Assembly: GCF_024054565.1 (NCBI RefSeq)
Contig: NZ_JAMXLR010000076.1
Coordinates: 100,668-164,667, forward strand
Origin: Aeoliella straminimaris
GTDB taxonomy: Bacteria > Planctomycetota > Planctomycetia > Pirellulales > Lacipirellulaceae
Length of the DNA: 64,000 bases
Direction of reading: 5' to 3'
Shown: piece by piece, positions 18,135 through 26,387 of the stretch
Layout of the letters: every line of letters starts with the position of its first letter
How positions within the stretch are numbered: the first letter of the stretch is position 1
The notes under the pieces: model-generated
The model's database searches: none
What the model saw: the letters and a program-made list of their open reading frames with translations, nothing else
What the model was told of the DNA's origin: nothing
Made by a program: the position numbers and the translations under genes

Positions 18135-19723
18135 CGAAGCTGCTCCAGCGCGTCGACAAGTGGCGCCGCTTGTTCGGGATTGACCATCCGCACGTAGGCG
18201 ATCATGCCCTGCAGCCAGCCCTCGAAATCGGGATGATTCTCGCGGTTTTGCGCGGCCAGGCCGGTGCGTTTGGCGTTGTGCAGGATGGCCCGCAGCTTGC
18301 GAACGGTCTTCCTCGATACACCCGGGCGGTCGTTCACCACGATGCCAGTGACCGACTGCTGGGCGTTGCGTCGCTGAACGCGGGTCTTTTCGCGGTTTAG
18401 GTGAAAGCCTTCATCGTGAACGATATGGCGCAGGCGCGCGAGAAAATAGCCCACCTGCTGAGAGCACTCCCCTGATGAAGAAAAGGTCAGATCGTCAGCG
18501 TAGCGGGTGTAAGTCCAGCCGAGCTTATTGGCGATTCCCGTCAGTCGCTTGTCGAGTCGCCAGGCAATCGCGTTGGATAGTGCGGGACTCGTACACGCAC
18601 CTTGCGGCAGCGACCGCGGGCCGGTGGCCACCCACAGTTCTCTGCCGGCGTAACGCACTTGCTGGCGGGGACACTCGGTAACTAGCAGGGCAAGAATCGT
18701 TGCCACGGCGCCAGAGTACCCCAGGCCGCGAAAGAAGCCTTCGACCCGCGGAAAGGTGATTGAGGGGAAAAAGTCCTTCAGGTCGGCGTTTACTACTGCC
18801 AGCTGTCCAACATGTGGCGCTGCATTGGTCACGGTGCCGCGGCCTACGACAAATCCATGCGCTGCGTCATGTACCGCTAGCTTCACCAATATGTGCTCCA
18901 GGATCCAGCTCTGAGCCTTCCGCAGCTTCTGATGTGGTGAAGACAGCACCCGCAGGCCACCGCTTTTTTTGCGGACCGAAAACTGCACGTAGTGAATGCG
19001 TTCGGCTGCCTCGGTGTGGTAGGCGAGCCAGCGAAGTTCACCGACCGAGAGCGACATGGCCGCAGCCAATTCGGCCGGTGTGTGGACGACGGGGAGTTCG
19101 CGTTCTGCTAGCTTTGCGATGTCCGACTTGCGATCCGCAAGACCGCGCGAAACTCCACGGCCCAGAAAAACGATATCGCTGCGGCGGCGCTCTGCCACGG
19201 CTGCGGCGTGCAGACGTTTCTTCTCAGCCGCTTCCGCTTTCTTCTCCGCTTTGCGCCGCTGCCGCTCTTCGCGATCGCGGGCCGCCGCTTGCTGGGCACG
19301 TTTTGCGGCGTGCAAAAGATCGGGCCGCAGTCGGTCCATCTCGGCGCCAACGGCGTGGATCTCGGCCAACTCATCCGGCGTGGTCAAACCTTCGGTGACC
19401 ATCAGCCGATCGATTAGCAAGGTTCGCTGATCACTGCTAGGCGGGATCACATCGCGGCGTCCAAACCAGGGGTTAGTCCACAGCGGTCCGAGCGACTTGG
19501 CTTGCCGCTTGGCTTCGCTCGTGTCGAGCGGCGCAAACTGCGCCGCGTCGAGTCCCTCGAGCCGTTTTGATTCTGGCGGTTGGGGTTTGGGCCGGCGTGC
19601 CGGAGGGCTTTGCTGGCCAGGGGCGGTCGATGTCGCGGGGGGGCCGCCGCCGTTATGGCTCGAGTCGGGACCGCGTGAACTCGATCCGCCGAACAGATTG
19701 GATAGCCAGTCAAAAAGACCCAT
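18131..19723 (-). CDS. Retron-type reverse transcriptase with long N-terminal extension
   Basis: 530 residues from the ATG at 19723. Residues 1-135 are low complexity and Pro/Gly rich. Residues about 138-190 form a strongly basic coiled coil (AAKRAQQAAARDREERQRRK). The polymerase domain begins near 215. Seen are NAAPH at 300-304 (the retron NAxxH motif), NADLKDFFPSI near 312-322 (first catalytic Asp), LPQGACTSPALSNAIAWRLD, YTRYADDLTFS with YADD at 408-411, and SVTG near 457-460 (the retron VTG motif). These three signatures together separate retron enzymes from group II intron and DGR enzymes. It would copy its own msr-msd RNA into branched msDNA. Myxobacterial retron enzymes such as that of Mx162 also have N-terminal extensions. 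It ends against the Bat operon and sits directly behind the MoxR-bpX operon. Confidence 0.93.
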   Translation of the reverse strand: MGLFDWLSNLFGGSSSRGPDSSHNGGGPPATSTAPGQQSPPARRPKPQPPESKRLEGLDAAQFAPLDTSEAKRQAKSLGPLWTNPWFGRRDVIPPSSDQRTLLIDRLMVTEGLTTPDELAEIHAVGAEMDRLRPDLLHAAKRAQQAAARDREERQRRKAEKKAEAAEKKRLHAAAVAERRRSDIVFLGRGVSRGLADRKSDIAKLAERELPVVHTPAELAAAMSLSVGELRWLAYHTEAAERIHYVQFSVRKKSGGLRVLSSPHQKLRKAQSWILEHILVKLAVHDAAHGFVVGRGTVTNAAPHVGQLAVVNADLKDFFPSITFPRVEGFFRGLGYSGAVATILALLVTECPRQQVRYAGRELWVATGPRSLPQGACTSPALSNAIAWRLDKRLTGIANKLGWTYTRYADDLTFSSSGECSQQVGYFLARLRHIVHDEGFHLNREKTRVQRRNAQQSVTGIVVNDRPGVSRKTVRKLRAILHNAKRTGLAAQNRENHPDFEGWLQGMIAYVRMVNPEQAAPLVDALEQLR

Positions 19724-19758
19724 GTTGCCGTGTATGCGTTGCGAGAAATATCAAAACA

Positions 19759-19973
19759 GGGGTGGCCGGCTTCCCAACTTCGCAGCCGCGGACCAAGGTC
19801 GTTCACTCAAGCAGGTGTACGTTACCGTCGCACCGGTGAGTCGAAGGCTCGTCTTGGCCAGGTGCGACGGTAACGTACACCTGCAAACGAACAACGGCCT
19901 TGGGGAAGCAATGCTAACCAATTTCACCCACGGCGTATCGCCGCAGAAAAGTCTTGGAAAGCCGACGCACCCC
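19759..19973 (-). ncRNA. Putative retron msr-msd RNA
   Basis: The RNA would be read on the minus strand just ahead of the reverse transcriptase. The outer flanks pair imperfectly: 19954-19973 (a1) and 19759-19777 (a2). On the minus strand a1 contains GGGGTG, CGGCTT and CCAA in that order, and a2 contains their complements, with one small internal loop and one G-U pair. The start of the msr is a hairpin at 19928-19946 (CGGCG, loop ATA, CGCCG, extended by wobble pairs); a weaker hairpin follows. The msd carries the 24-bp stem at 19811-19884. A G lies directly 3' of a1 (complement of 19953), where the branching guanosine is expected. Order a1-msr-msd-a2-RT is that of known retrons. The boundaries and the branch point are inferred. 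Confidence 0.85.
19811..19884. repeat. 24-bp perfect inverted repeat (msd stem)
   Basis: Arms 19811-19834 and 19861-19884 are exact reverse complements over 24 bases, with a 26-base spacer. The spacer itself can form a small hairpin (GAGTC at 19838-19842, GAA loop, GGCTC at 19846-19850). Neither strand has a T-run after the stem, so it is not an intrinsic terminator. A long perfect stem of this kind is what retron msd regions show. Confidence 0.95.
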
Positions 19974-20015
19974 ACTTTGTGTTATCTATTGTGTTAATGT
20001 CCTGTATCTACAAAT

Positions 20016-21719
20016 TCAGTTCTTCGACAATCGGAGCAGCCGGTTGTACCATTCCGTGGTCGACTTATCTTCCGGCGCCTGCCCGAGTGCCATGGCTCGC
20101 AGTGCCAGCAAGTGGCGGCAGGGACCACGGCGGATGCCAGCGCGACGATGGTGGCTGCAATCGCAGATGCCGCGTTTGATCGCCCCGTCGGCATCCAGCA
20201 CTAGTTTCACGGATTTGCCATCCGCGTTGCCAACCACAATGTCCAAGCTGCTTGGCCCGATAGTTCGGCTGATGATGGCCGTATGGCGTTGCTGCAGGAT
20301 TCTCCGCGAGGCGACCAGTTCGGGCGACTCGCTGCCGATCTCTGCCGGGCCCACTGGCATCGGCATCACTTGACGCCAGCGGTAGACGCCCGCCGCCAGG
20401 TCGTGAATCACCTGGCCCGACAGGGCGAGTTGGTTAAGCGTTGCCGCACAATCGCCCGGATTGCAGACCATCGCGGCCTGCAGGGCATCGAAGCTGAGCG
20501 CGCGATCTTTGCGCAGCAGGTTAGTCGCCGACTGTAAGCGCCCACTGCCTACCTCGCCGGGCGGCAACAGCGCTTCGAGCGCCGAACCGCTGCTCCAATC
20601 GTTCACGGTCCAGCCACTCAGCCCCAGGGTGAGCCGCATTTCGCCCATGCGTGCGACCCAGAAGCTCGGCATGCCGGTTCCCAGTAGATAGACGTCGCAC
20701 GATTCCATTAGTGGTAGCAGTCTGGCCAGCGACAGTACGCGCCGTGCCCCCCAGATGCGGATCGGCTCGGTGGGGGAGCCATCGTAGGTGGTGCCGTAGG
20801 AGGTAAAGCGTTGCTGCCAAGGCTCGAGGATTACCTCCGGGGCCTGCCCTGGCGAGAGTGAAAATCGCATCGCCCGTGGACTCTTATGGGCTTTGTGTCG
20901 CTTGAGCCAGGCGAGGATTGAGTAAACCGCGTCGCGCGAAAGCGTAACGCGTCGCATCGGCAGCGTCATCGCGCTCTGCAATTGCATGAAGCCGCGGAGC
21001 CAGCCGTCCGGAAGATCGATCTTTTCTTCGCGGTGTTCGCCACCGCCCGTGGTGGTGGCCGCGACGCCATCGGGGTCGACCTTCAGTCGTGTCTCGCGAT
21101 AGCTGCGTAGCGTTTGAAAGTGGTCGTACAGGGCCCACGAGTAGTCTACATTCGTGGTGCCCAATTGCAGGCTCGAACTACTACCAAATGCGTCGTCGCG
21201 ATTCACCGTCAGGCAGCCGTAGCTGGACTGATCGGCCGAGAAACACTCGAAAAACACCACGTCGTCGGCCACCGTGACCACTGGGTCGCATGGCATCAGC
21301 AGCCGCCACATCTCGGGATTGCGACGCATCAGTTGCATGGAGTATTTTGATCTCAACTGCCAGTAGCGTCGCCGCAGTGCGTTATACTTCTTCTCGAATT
21401 CGGGAGCGATTTCCGGCTTGTTGTCCAGGATTTCCTTCTTCAAACGTTCGTACTCGGTACGCTGCACTTGCATTTCGCGAGACCGCTCAGCACGTTTCCA
21501 GGCATCGTAGGCTTCACGGTCGCGGGGCTTGAATCGCAGGTCGCTGATTACCACGTCGTGTAGCGCCGAGATGGCTTCGCGAAAACGCAGTGGCGTTCGC
21601 AGCGAGGCGTCGAAGGCCACCGCCTCGCGCTGCAGGTTGGCGGCCAGACGCAGCGATCGGGCTCCACCGGCGGCGGAGACCAGACCGCTATGTCCTTGGT
21701 AGGCGACGTCGAGGTTCAT
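20016..21719 (-). CDS. SWIM zinc-finger protein, last gene of the MoxR-bpX operon
   Basis: 567 residues. A SWIM-type CxCx(n)CxH motif is visible near the C-terminus: CDC at 519-521 and CRH at 534-536 (GICDCSHHRRAGIRRGPCRH). The N-terminal 460 residues are unassigned, with a basic helical stretch (residues about 70-130, SREMQVQRTEYERLKKEI and similar). SWIM proteins bind zinc and usually nucleic acid or protein partners. SWIM proteins are known companions of MoxR/VWA gene sets. The start overlaps the upstream HEAT-like gene by ATGA (21716-21719). The retron RNA begins 43 bases after its stop, so the operon and the retron may share transcription. Confidence 0.8.
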   Translation of the reverse strand: MNLDVAYQGHSGLVSAAGGARSLRLAANLQREAVAFDASLRTPLRFREAISALHDVVISDLRFKPRDREAYDAWKRAERSREMQVQRTEYERLKKEILDNKPEIAPEFEKKYNALRRRYWQLRSKYSMQLMRRNPEMWRLLMPCDPVVTVADDVVFFECFSADQSSYGCLTVNRDDAFGSSSSLQLGTTNVDYSWALYDHFQTLRSYRETRLKVDPDGVAATTTGGGEHREEKIDLPDGWLRGFMQLQSAMTLPMRRVTLSRDAVYSILAWLKRHKAHKSPRAMRFSLSPGQAPEVILEPWQQRFTSYGTTYDGSPTEPIRIWGARRVLSLARLLPLMESCDVYLLGTGMPSFWVARMGEMRLTLGLSGWTVNDWSSGSALEALLPPGEVGSGRLQSATNLLRKDRALSFDALQAAMVCNPGDCAATLNQLALSGQVIHDLAAGVYRWRQVMPMPVGPAEIGSESPELVASRRILQQRHTAIISRTIGPSSLDIVVGNADGKSVKLVLDADGAIKRGICDCSHHRRAGIRRGPCRHLLALRAMALGQAPEDKSTTEWYNRLLRLSKN

Positions 21720-23551
21720 GCGGGCGCCTCCGCCGGAATAATTTCCAGCTCAGGTAGGTTCCGCGCGACTGCTCCGGCCAATTGAGGGTTGGTGGTCAGC
21801 GATGACACAATGGCCGCCACGCCTGCCCGGGCTTCGGGTTGTCGAACCGAGCGAACGGCCGCGGCCAGGACCGGCAGCAGATCATTCGCTCGCTCGGGAT
21901 GGCGGATTAGCTCGTCGGCCAGCTGACGGGTCGCCTTGAGCTTCTGTCGGCCGCCACGATGCACGCCCAATAGGACCGATGTCCATACCGGAACGAGGCC
22001 GGGCCGGGCTTCGCCCGGTAGATTGCGTCTTTCCAGCAGATCGACCACTCGCAAGCGAAGGTCGTCGAACGGAGTTTCCAGCAAGCGACAGAACAACACC
22101 GGATCGTCTGCCCCAGGGCACTCGTCGCATTCAAGCCACGCCCAGGTACGGCGTCGCACGCCGGGCGAGAGGCTATCGAAAAAACGGGAGACATGGTCGC
22201 GGTCGTATTCCGCCCTGGAACCAACCAGGCCCAGCGCCCAGTCGGCCGCTTCTTCGGCGATCGCCACACACCGCACATCGGCGAGCCGTGCAACCAGTTC
22301 GTAGTCATCTTCAGACTGTATCGACTTGCTGCGCGACCAACGAAGGCCGAGCTGGGCGATCGAAGTTGGCTCGCGAAGGGCCAGCTCGACGCACTGCTGG
22401 AGCGACAGTCGCTCGGCGGATAGGTTGCTCTCGATCACTTCGCACACCGCTGGCAGGGCAGTGGGGGGAGCCTGATCGATCAGCTCGAGCCAAGCTTCGA
22501 GCGGGATATTGTGGAGGTGTGGGTTGTCCTTCAAGCACCGCGCGGCGAACTGCCAGAGATCTTCATCCTCGCTGGTGAGCAGTGCGAGCAATTTCGCAGC
22601 GGGCAGCGAGGCGATTCGTTCGCTGTGATCTTGCGCCAGGAGTTGCATCGCCCACACGCGAACCAGCCGACTTGGCGCATTGTCCATCAGTTCGATCAGT
22701 TGATCGAACGCCGCGGTGGTTTGCCAGAGTTTACGAAATCGCGGCGCCGCAGTGAGTTGGCCCAGCGAACCCCCTTCGGCCAGGCGGATCCGTTCGCGTC
22801 CGAAGCGGAGCGCGGGGTGCTCGCGGAACGCGAGCTGCAGCAAGGTCCAGCAGTCGAGGATCCGCTCGCCACGTTCGAAGTCGGCATCGCGATACTCACG
22901 CAGCAAGAGTACCGCAGCATCGACATACTGCTGAGGAGCGCGAAAGGCCAGGCGACGAAAATATCGCCAGGCCCGCCGCTGCAGGTAATAGCGTGTCCGA
23001 TACGAGAAATAGATCGCGTCTTTGGGAGCCGGAGGCGGCGGCACATCGATGGGCTCGCCCGTGAAAGGGTTTCTGGCTTTTCTGGGCCGACTTCCATAGG
23101 GGAGTTTCGGGCTGGTTGTGGCGAGATAGTCCTCCGTCCAGCTTGTGCGACTTGGCCAGTGATATCGGTACCGAGTGCGTTTCACATGCCGCACCAGTCG
23201 GTCGAACAACGCGGCGCACGCGGCCACCACGGTGTGGTCACTGTCTTCCTCGGCTTGCTTGAACAGCCGCTTCACGACTGGCTGGTGCCCCACGCAGTTG
23301 GGCTCGCCCCGCAGGTATTCGACTTTCTGTGTTCGAGACCAGATCCGTTGGTCATGCTTCCAGCGGTCGGCAAACTGCGCCAGGCGATTCGAATCAGTGA
23401 CCTTGCGCAAGGCTGGAATGAAACGACTGTCTTCGGCCGAGTAATACTCCTCGGCCAGCAGCAGGTCGTGCGCTGGGGCATCCTTGGCCATTTTCAGCTG
23501 CCGCGTTGTCGTAGTTAGCAGAAAACCATGTAGTCGCTCAACGAGCGCCAT
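21716..23551 (-). CDS. HEAT-like helical repeat protein of the MoxR-bpX operon
   Basis: 611 residues with no signal peptide or membrane helix. The central and C-terminal two-thirds are repeating helix pairs like HEAT/ARM repeats (VRVWAMQLLAQDHSERIASL, AKLLALLTSEDEDLWQFAAR, CLKDNPHLHNIPLEAWLELI, LRLRVVDLLERRNLPGEARP). The N-terminal 200 residues are rich in Arg and Tyr (HVKRTRYRYHWPSRTSWTED). It is likely a scaffold for the other operon products. The start is separated from the upstream gene by 34 bases and the stop overlaps the SWIM gene. I do not recognise a named family. Confidence 0.72.
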   Translation of the reverse strand: MALVERLHGFLLTTTTRQLKMAKDAPAHDLLLAEEYYSAEDSRFIPALRKVTDSNRLAQFADRWKHDQRIWSRTQKVEYLRGEPNCVGHQPVVKRLFKQAEEDSDHTVVAACAALFDRLVRHVKRTRYRYHWPSRTSWTEDYLATTSPKLPYGSRPRKARNPFTGEPIDVPPPPAPKDAIYFSYRTRYYLQRRAWRYFRRLAFRAPQQYVDAAVLLLREYRDADFERGERILDCWTLLQLAFREHPALRFGRERIRLAEGGSLGQLTAAPRFRKLWQTTAAFDQLIELMDNAPSRLVRVWAMQLLAQDHSERIASLPAAKLLALLTSEDEDLWQFAARCLKDNPHLHNIPLEAWLELIDQAPPTALPAVCEVIESNLSAERLSLQQCVELALREPTSIAQLGLRWSRSKSIQSEDDYELVARLADVRCVAIAEEAADWALGLVGSRAEYDRDHVSRFFDSLSPGVRRRTWAWLECDECPGADDPVLFCRLLETPFDDLRLRVVDLLERRNLPGEARPGLVPVWTSVLLGVHRGGRQKLKATRQLADELIRHPERANDLLPVLAAAVRSVRQPEARAGVAAIVSSLTTNPQLAGAVARNLPELEIIPAEAPA

Positions 23552-23585
23552 GCAGCACGTAATATCCGGCAGTCGACTGCCGATG

Positions 23586-26387
23586 TCAACTCTTTGCTTC
23601 GTAGACCGATATCACACCGGTCTCCGAAACAAGAGTGAAACGGTTGGTTTGTTCTGCGGGCAGGATTGCAATTGGCTTGCCGGTACTGTGGTTGGCTTCA
23701 GCGTAGCCTTGTTTGTCGCTGCGATAGGTTTTCAGCCCCCCCAGTTCATGCGATTGGATTGTGCCTTTGTCGGCCGCTATTAGAAAGCCACCCGAGTTCA
23801 GTAACGCCGTCGGCTTTTGAAGGTCCTGTGCCACGGTCCTGACGTATCCGTCGTAGCCGAGACGCACCACGGCAACGCCCGACTCCATGCAGGCCGCCAA
23901 CACGGGTGCTGCGTAGGGGCTGCCACCAACCAGTTCGATCACGCGATCGGGTAGCACTTCCAATTGCTCCACCTGACCGTTCTTGACGCTGAGCAACTTG
24001 TAACCGACTGCGATTACCAGATGATCGCCCGTAGCATGCATGGGAATGGGGTGGGACACCAGGTCCCACGGTGCATCGACGGCGGCGAGCAGCGATTGGG
24101 TAGAGATTACCGCGCCCTCGGAGTCGACACATACCAGCGCGGGGTCGTCGCGGTTGGCGATGGCCCACGTGTGACCTGTCTTGCCCGCTGCGACGCCCCA
24201 CACCACGTCCAGCCCGCGAGGAGTGCCGGCCGTAACGGCGCCGGTGCCCGAGCCAGTGATCGAGAAAACCTGCTTCTCAGGCAGCGCTGGTTCGCCGATC
24301 GAATAGACTCGCAGGGGCGACTGGCCGCCGTGCATGACAACCGCGGTGTCCGACGGAACCGCCATTCTCGGCCAGGCCGTCAGGCATTTCTCGACCTCGC
24401 CGTTGCCGTGCAGGCGGGCGAACACAACTCGCCCCTCCATGACTCCAGCAGCAATGATAAACTCGCCCAAGGAGATGGCCGACCGCCACACACCGTCCAG
24501 GCCGAGTTCGAAGCGGCGAACGAGTTGCAGCTGGTTCTTTTTTGTCCGAGCGAGGACAGGCTGCAACGGTTGTGAAGCATCGGAGCGCTTGTCGACGAAT
24601 CTCCACCCATCGCGACGGAGCAAGCGATCACTCGGATCCAATCGCAAAAGCACGGTGACCAGTTGATCGGCCTCTGCGAGTCCGGCATGGCGCAGGCGAT
24701 TGGCGATCAGGTTACGCGAAAGTCGCGCCGCCTCGCCCTGAACCTCGGACTCGGGGTAGTGCTCGAATACGTTGGCGAGCATCTCCGCAATATCCGCATA
24801 GCGGCCCAGCAACTCGGCGTCGGCGGAGAGCTCGGCGGTTCGCTGCTTGGCTTCGTCGTGCCAGCCGAGTCGACCCCGTAGGGCGAAGCTCGCGGCTGTG
24901 CAACGTTGAGCTTGCGAGGCACTTGGCCAACCGGCATCGAGCGTATCGAGCGCCAGCCGGCAATCGTTGAGCTTCTCTTCGTAGATCCGCGCGGCACCCA
25001 ACAGGTCTTGGCGGCTCTTCAACTCGTCGGCTGCCAAGTGATAGGCGGCGGCCGCTTCTTCGTACTGTTCGATATGCGTCAGCAGGTCGCCCACCTTCTC
25101 GTGCCGCCCGAGTTGGCGGTACGCTTCGATGGCTTCGTTCCATAGTTCGCCGCGTTCCAGGCACTCCGCGGCGGCTGACGCATTGTTGAGTTTGTCCTTG
25201 TAGAGGACGGCCGCCTCGCGAAAGTGCCGTCCTTGTTCGAGCGTCGAGGCCGCGGAACGCAGGTCGCCCAGCAGTTCGGCGTAGATGTAGGCGGCGCGGC
25301 GGTGGCGTCCAAGGCGTGTCTCGCGGGCGGCAAGCTCTCGATACTTGGTGATGAGCCGCTGCTGATAATCGGGCGACATATTCCAAAAGTCGGCGGCCCC
25401 CCCACCGCCCAGACGGCCGAGGCTGAACTCGACGTTCCGCATCCCCAGCCGACCGCCAGGCGTTGCGAGCCCGCGATGCTGCCCACCCCCGCCAAAGGGG
25501 ATGGCAAACTTCAGTCCCTGGTCGGGATCGCTCTCGAGCATATGCAGCAACCGGCCGATTTCCTTGTTCCGCTGTGCTTCGAGCGACTGCGAGATCTTGT
25601 TGAACAGTTCGTTGGCGAAATTGGACAGACCGCCCGAGCCACTGCGAGAGCCACCCGTCAGAGAAGGACCCGGACGTATACCACCAAGCGATGCGATGTT
25701 GCCAAGGGCCGACAGCATCCAGCCGACTCCCATGGCGGGTACCGCGGCCGCGCGCATCGCCGAACGCATGGCTGCGCCGGTGACGTTGGAGAGAGGTTCG
25801 TTAGGCGACTTCGGCAGATCCTTCAATTCGCCGGCTCGCTCGCCGATGTCGTCCCGGCCTTCGTCGATGACATCATCGAAGGAGGGAAGCGCGTCGGGCA
25901 GAATGGCGATGAGCCGATGAGCAAAGGCGATGCCGGGGACGGCCTGGCTCCAATCGACGCCCGCGCCCACGGGAAGCTCCATCAGGTCTGCCACACGGAG
26001 CATGTCAACGGACTCGGCGGCCGTAAGTCCCCGACCGGGTAGCCACACATAGACGTACTCGGCTGCCAGCAGTTCGACGACTTCGTCTCGCGGTAACGCG
26101 GGAAACAGTTCGGCATCGACTGGCAGGTAGAGGTTCTCACCCACCCGAGCGAGAGGGACGCACTTGCCGCTTGTAGCGAACTTCTTGTCGCCCGGAATCG
26201 CCACGGCGCCGGCGATTTCCGCGCCGCTCGATTCGCGGATCGCGATCAGGCGAATCGCCGCATGGGCGGTCGGCCACCGCGCGATCTCCTCCAGCCATTC
26301 GGCGGTATTGCCGCCGGGCAGGTACCAGGCGACGGCTTCCGGCGGGTCACTGCTGCGAGGTCGGATTGTCAGTTCAATCGTTGGCAC
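23586..26387 (-). CDS. bpX-like protein: TPR-like helices plus C-terminal beta-propeller
   Basis: The frame extends to 26492, but a GTG at 26387 is preceded by GGAGG at ideal spacing and overlaps the upstream gene by 14 bases, as others in this operon do; that gives 933 residues (VPTIELTIRP first). Residues about 340-600 are TPR/clathrin-like helical repeats (HRRAAYIYAELLGDLRSAAS, YEEAAAAYHLAADELKSRQD). The last 300 residues look like beta-propeller blades (WRSAISLGEFIIAAGVMEGR, LVIAVGYKLLSVKNGQVEQL, GFLIAADKGTIQSHELGG). The arrangement and the MoxR neighbour point to the bpX proteins of MoxR-vWA-beta-propeller ternary conflict systems. Which bpX number applies is not clear to me. Confidence 0.75.
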   Translation of the reverse strand: MPTIELTIRPRSSDPPEAVAWYLPGGNTAEWLEEIARWPTAHAAIRLIAIRESSGAEIAGAVAIPGDKKFATSGKCVPLARVGENLYLPVDAELFPALPRDEVVELLAAEYVYVWLPGRGLTAAESVDMLRVADLMELPVGAGVDWSQAVPGIAFAHRLIAILPDALPSFDDVIDEGRDDIGERAGELKDLPKSPNEPLSNVTGAAMRSAMRAAAVPAMGVGWMLSALGNIASLGGIRPGPSLTGGSRSGSGGLSNFANELFNKISQSLEAQRNKEIGRLLHMLESDPDQGLKFAIPFGGGGQHRGLATPGGRLGMRNVEFSLGRLGGGGAADFWNMSPDYQQRLITKYRELAARETRLGRHRRAAYIYAELLGDLRSAASTLEQGRHFREAAVLYKDKLNNASAAAECLERGELWNEAIEAYRQLGRHEKVGDLLTHIEQYEEAAAAYHLAADELKSRQDLLGAARIYEEKLNDCRLALDTLDAGWPSASQAQRCTAASFALRGRLGWHDEAKQRTAELSADAELLGRYADIAEMLANVFEHYPESEVQGEAARLSRNLIANRLRHAGLAEADQLVTVLLRLDPSDRLLRRDGWRFVDKRSDASQPLQPVLARTKKNQLQLVRRFELGLDGVWRSAISLGEFIIAAGVMEGRVVFARLHGNGEVEKCLTAWPRMAVPSDTAVVMHGGQSPLRVYSIGEPALPEKQVFSITGSGTGAVTAGTPRGLDVVWGVAAGKTGHTWAIANRDDPALVCVDSEGAVISTQSLLAAVDAPWDLVSHPIPMHATGDHLVIAVGYKLLSVKNGQVEQLEVLPDRVIELVGGSPYAAPVLAACMESGVAVVRLGYDGYVRTVAQDLQKPTALLNSGGFLIAADKGTIQSHELGGLKTYRSDKQGYAEANHSTGKPIAILPAEQTNRFTLVSETGVISVYEAKS

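Noticed and set aside
19811..19884. The 24-bp inverted repeat as an intrinsic terminator or transposon end
   Set aside because: No T-run on either side, no target-site duplication or transposase, and position plus flanking a1/a2 pairing fit an msd stem much better.
22511..23518. A 335-codon plus-strand frame opposite the HEAT-like gene
   Set aside because: Antisense shadow in high-G+C DNA; no family resemblance and no ribosome binding site, while the minus-strand gene is part of a tightly overlapping operon.
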